Source: Bacteroidaceae bacterium
Lineage (GTDB): Bacteria; Bacteroidota; Bacteroidia; Bacteroidales; Bacteroidaceae
Reading direction: 5' to 3'
Assembly: GCA_017551845.1 (NCBI GenBank)
Contig: JAFZKR010000126.1
Location: 1-18,190 of the forward strand
DNA: 18,190 bases
Each line of letters opens with the position of its first letter. Positions within the stretch are counted from its first letter, which is position 1. The notes under the pieces are model-generated. The model had not been told where the DNA came from and did not search any database. It was given only the letters and a program-made list of their open reading frames with translations. Shown here piece after piece: positions 15,910 through 18,190 of this stretch. The position numbers were made by a program, and so were the translations under genes.

Positions 15910-17340
15910 ATGAATAAATTCAGGATTTGTTTGATGGTTCTTGCCGGACGGGTGGTCACGGCAGGAGTGCAGGCTAAGAAAAAGGATATCATAAGCCAGG
16001 AGAAAGGAAAGAGTATAACTTTCCGTGTTGACGCAGATCTGCCCGAACCGACGGGCCAGGGCGTGCGAATGATGAACGGCCAGAAGATTATCAGCCAGTT
16101 GTTGGACAGAGCTGAGGTTCCAGGTTCCGGTGAGAGGGTTGTTGGCTCCGGATTAGGACAAGGGCAATATGCTTACTATGGTGAGAGCCCGTTCTTTTCA
16201 GGAATGATTGACGCTTTTGCTGACCACAGGCCTGTGGTGCTGTCACCCGATGTAATATGGTTCCTTATCTGTCAGGGATTTGCCCATTATGTCAATGACA
16301 ACCCTGAGGAGCTGCGTAACCTGTTTGTAGATCATGAAGGCAAGATTGACCTGGTGGTTCAGTCCAGTAAGGAACTTTTGGAGGGTAATGCTGACTGGGA
16401 CTCAATCGTTGACGGTTTTTATGAGCAGATACGTGACAACACCAAAGGCGAGATAGCTGATATCATGGCTCAGAAGTTTTCCACAACAGGCGTGAATGAG
16501 CACATAGTATCTGAGATTGTGCTTATGGAGACCGTAAAGTCATACTTCAACTATATAGTTATGTATATTTCTTGCGGAATCCCCAGCATTACCCTTACCG
16601 GTACGCCCGATGATTGGCAGTCCATCCTGGACCGCACCCGCAAGCTCAGCGCATACGGCATAGACTGGTGGATAAAGGATCTGGAGCCCATCCTGACAGA
16701 GTTTGTAAATGCTTCAAAAGGCAAGCCTGATGTCAACTTCTGGAAGAGCATAGTCAAGAAGTACCGCCCGGGCGATATGCGTGGACTCAGTTGCGGAATG
16801 GACATAGGCTCCACCAAGTTTGACGGTTGGTTCCTCAAATTCCTGCCGTTTGACAAATCCGGGCGTACCCCCGATGAAGTAAATATGGACCACAACATGC
16901 AGCCAGAGATGGTCCGCACAGACTACAAGTATATCATATTCAATGACTTTACAGGTGAGATTGAGGCCGAGATGATGATGGAATTCTGGGCCGGAATAGT
17001 GGGAATGGAAGTTGATCCCGTAACCTATACCATGACTCCCAAACTGGGCTGGTTTACCCGTGTAAAGCAGACTGAGGAGGAACTGCTGGAAGATTTTGAG
17101 GCAAAGGCCAAAGACAGTTGGGATGGTCTGAGCCTAAGGGTGAACAAGGTTCCTGACATAATCCGCAAGATGGGCTACATAGGCAGTCTTTCCCTGACCT
17201 TTGACGGCAAGGTTGTCATCCCGGAGTGGATGGATGAAAAGAAAATCGGTAAGTTTGAAATAAGCGGCAGTATGACTGCCGATGAGGAGGCAGCCCTCAA
17301 AGCCCGCTTCCCGCAAGCCACCATCAGACGCTGGAGATAA
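15910..17340 (+). CDS. Exported DUF4419 family protein
   Basis: The ATG at 15910 gives 476 residues; the in-frame TTG at 15889 lies inside palindrome H1 and is rejected as a start. The N-terminus MNKFRICLMVLAGRVVTAGVQA reads as a signal peptide with cleavage after AGVQA, but an arginine (R14) interrupts the hydrophobic core, which could weaken export. The mature part has the DUF4419 hallmarks: VVLSPDVIWFLICQGFAHYV, NPEELRNLFVDHEGK, and GIPSITLTGTPDDWQSI followed by a WW-containing helix. Members occur in bacteria and fungi and the activity is unknown. The C-terminal extension (about 400-476) looks separate and may be lineage-specific. It follows the FISUMP gene by 47 bases with no visible promoter of its own, so co-transcription is likely unless H1 terminates. 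It converges on pyrH. Confidence 0.85.
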   Translation: MNKFRICLMVLAGRVVTAGVQAKKKDIISQEKGKSITFRVDADLPEPTGQGVRMMNGQKIISQLLDRAEVPGSGERVVGSGLGQGQYAYYGESPFFSGMIDAFADHRPVVLSPDVIWFLICQGFAHYVNDNPEELRNLFVDHEGKIDLVVQSSKELLEGNADWDSIVDGFYEQIRDNTKGEIADIMAQKFSTTGVNEHIVSEIVLMETVKSYFNYIVMYISCGIPSITLTGTPDDWQSILDRTRKLSAYGIDWWIKDLEPILTEFVNASKGKPDVNFWKSIVKKYRPGDMRGLSCGMDIGSTKFDGWFLKFLPFDKSGRTPDEVNMDHNMQPEMVRTDYKYIIFNDFTGEIEAEMMMEFWAGIVGMEVDPVTYTMTPKLGWFTRVKQTEEELLEDFEAKAKDSWDGLSLRVNKVPDIIRKMGYIGSLSLTFDGKVVIPEWMDEKKIGKFEISGSMTADEEAALKARFPQATIRRWR

Positions 17341-17341
17341 A

Positions 17342-17380
17342 AGAATGTGAAATTGGGGACAGTCCCCAATTTCACATTCT
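17342..17380. terminator. Palindromic element H2; likely bidirectional transcript end
   Basis: Perfect 18-base arms AGAATGTGAAATTGGGGA (17342-17359) and TCCCCAATTTCACATTCT (17363-17380) flank a 3-base CAG loop. The palindrome starts one base after the DUF4419 stop and ends one base before the pyrH stop codon, so it fills the whole gap between these convergent genes. A very stable stem here could end both transcripts. The flanking tracts are only moderately T-rich, so classical intrinsic termination is not certain. It is also a member of the GGGGACAG(A/T)CCCC repeat family. Confidence 0.75.
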
Positions 17381-17381
17381 C

Positions 17382-18092
17382 TTACTTGTGAACTAACGTG
17401 CCGATGGGTTCGCCGGCAATGACTTTCTTCAGGTTGCCGGGAATATCCATATTGAATACGTAGATGGACAGACCGTTTTCCTTACACATGGTGGTGGCGG
17501 TCAGGTCCATCACCTTGAGGTTACGGTTGTATATTTCATCAAAGGTGATCTCATCAAACTTGGTGGCGGTGGGGTCCTTCTCAGGATCAGCGGTATAGAC
17601 ACCGTCCACGCGGGTACCCTTGAGCATAACATCGGCCTCAATCTCAATGCCGCGCAGTGATGAGCCGGTATCGGTTGTAAAGTAGGGGTTACCGGTGCCG
17701 CCTACCAGGATTGCCACCTGGCCCTGCTCCATTGCATCAATGGCTTTCCACTTGCTGTAGAGTTCGCCGATGGGCTCCATTCGGATGGCGGTGAGCACCT
17801 TGTTGGGGCAGTCAATCGATGTCAGTGCCGAGCTCAGTCCCAGGCCGTTGATTACGGTTGCCAGCATACCCATCTGATCACCCTTGACGCGGTCAAAACC
17901 CTTGCCTGCGCCCTTAAGACCGCGGAATATGTTACCGCCGCCTATCACTATGCCAATCTGCACACCCATATCATGTATCTCCTTGATCTGCTGTGCATAC
18001 TCACCCAGACGCTTCTCGTCTATACCGTATTTCTGCTCACCCATCAGACTCTCGCCGCTGAGCTTGAGCAATATTCTCTTAAACCTTGCCAT
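17382..18092 (-). CDS. pyrH: UMP kinase
   Basis: This 236-residue protein of the amino-acid kinase fold starts MARFKRILLKLSGESL, with the phosphate-binding KLSGE at residues 10-14 and GGGNIFRG at about 51-58. VGGTGNPYFTTDT and the GVYTADPEKDP segment form the nucleotide sites. Length and motifs match bacterial PyrH, a hexameric cytosolic enzyme that phosphorylates UMP to UDP with ATP, is normally inhibited by UTP, and is required for pyrimidine nucleotide supply. In many bacteria it sits beside tsf and frr; here the downstream side is occupied by the convergent DUF4419 gene and the upstream side leaves the window. The gene is bracketed by palindromes H2 and H3. Confidence 0.97.
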   Translation of the reverse strand: MARFKRILLKLSGESLMGEQKYGIDEKRLGEYAQQIKEIHDMGVQIGIVIGGGNIFRGLKGAGKGFDRVKGDQMGMLATVINGLGLSSALTSIDCPNKVLTAIRMEPIGELYSKWKAIDAMEQGQVAILVGGTGNPYFTTDTGSSLRGIEIEADVMLKGTRVDGVYTADPEKDPTATKFDEITFDEIYNRNLKVMDLTATTMCKENGLSIYVFNMDIPGNLKKVIAGEPIGTLVHK

Positions 18093-18109
18093 TTTGTGTT
18101 TATTTTTTG

Positions 18110-18117
18110 CGAATTTA
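18110..18117 (-). promoter_or_regulatory. Candidate -7 box for pyrH
   Basis: On the minus strand TAAATTCG (TAnnTTYG), followed by C, lies 17 bases before the ATG at 18092. No TTTG occurs at the -33 distance; that position falls in the GGGGACAGA core of palindrome H3. The promoter is plausible but its -33 element appears missing or replaced. Confidence 0.4.
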
Positions 18118-18123
18118 CAAAAA

Positions 18124-18154
18124 AGTACAATTGGGGTCTGTCCCCATTTGTACT
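18124..18154. repeat. Palindromic element H3 (GGGGACAGACCCC core on minus)
   Basis: Arms AGTACAATTGGGG (18124-18136) and CCCCATTTGTACT (18142-18154) pair over 12 of 13 positions, with one T-T mismatch, around a TCTGT loop. Read on the minus strand the core is GGGGACAGACCCC, identical to H1. Unlike H1 and H2 it lies upstream of a gene, just beyond the candidate pyrH -7 box, and could affect transcription there or end a transcript entering from the right edge. Confidence 0.8.
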
Positions 18155-18160
18155 ATTTTT

Positions 18161-18190
18161 ATTGACCACGAATTTCACAAATTAACACGA
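18161..18190. repeat. Phased TTCGTG-type repeat at right edge
   Basis: On the minus strand three TTYGTG-like units (complement CACGA at 18186-18190, CACAAA at 18176-18181, CACGAA at 18167-18172) recur with spacings of 9-10 bases, about one helical turn. The element is cut by the window edge. From memory, similar TTCGTGTTAATTCGTGAA-type intergenic repeats are common in Bacteroidetes genomes, but I cannot confirm this here. Confidence 0.45.

Noticed and set aside
1..18190. CRISPR array, tRNA, rRNA, insertion sequence or prophage
   Set aside because: No regularly spaced direct repeats with spacers, no cloverleaf or rRNA sequence, and no transposase, integrase or phage gene was seen on either strand.

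Overview
The window looks like chromosomal DNA from a gut-type member of the Bacteroidales (Bacteroidaceae/Prevotellaceae-like). Four things support this: promoter-like -7 boxes of the Bacteroidetes form TAnnTTTG/TAnnTTCG; lipoprotein signal peptides; the dnaE-trxA block divergent from psd-pssA-DUF4834, an order I know from Bacteroides; and porW/sprE, porX, FISUMP and DUF4419 proteins, which are typical of this phylum. The species cannot be named from sequence alone.

Layout, left to right. (1) 1-710, minus: the 5' part of an AT-rich, fimbrillin-like surface lipoprotein gene that runs off the left edge. (2) 711-1217: about 500 bases without a gene. It holds the lipoprotein promoter, three spaced TYTCYGCGA motifs, small palindromes and the promoter of the next operon. 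(3) 1218-6404, plus: a tightly packed operon of a small membrane protein, the TPR lipoprotein PorW/SprE, the two-domain response regulator/phosphatase PorX, and TsaE. The first three genes overlap and one base separates the last two. (4) 10786-6410, minus: dnaE (replicative polymerase), trxA and an acidic 109-residue protein, ending 5 bp from the tsaE stop. (5) 10967-12642, plus: psd, pssA and a DUF4834 membrane protein; the first two carry out the two steps from CDP-diacylglycerol to phosphatidylethanolamine. (6) 12809-17340, plus: two exported accessory proteins, a 1017-residue FISUMP/Big_2 repeat protein and a DUF4419 protein. (7) 18092-17382, minus: pyrH (UMP kinase), whose upstream region reaches the right edge.

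Most of the window is ordinary housekeeping sequence. The most unusual signal is a family of three extragenic palindromes at 15867-15893, 17342-17380 and 18124-18154. All share a GGGGACAG(A/T)CCCC core, but the outer arms are unrelated in sequence and each still pairs with itself. One fills the whole gap between the DUF4419 and pyrH stop codons, and another sits where the -33 element of the pyrH promoter would be. A second, different repeat made of TTCGTG-like units spaced 9-10 bases lies at the right edge. No transposase, CRISPR array, rRNA or tRNA was found. I see no convincing new multi-gene system; the palindrome family is the best lead.
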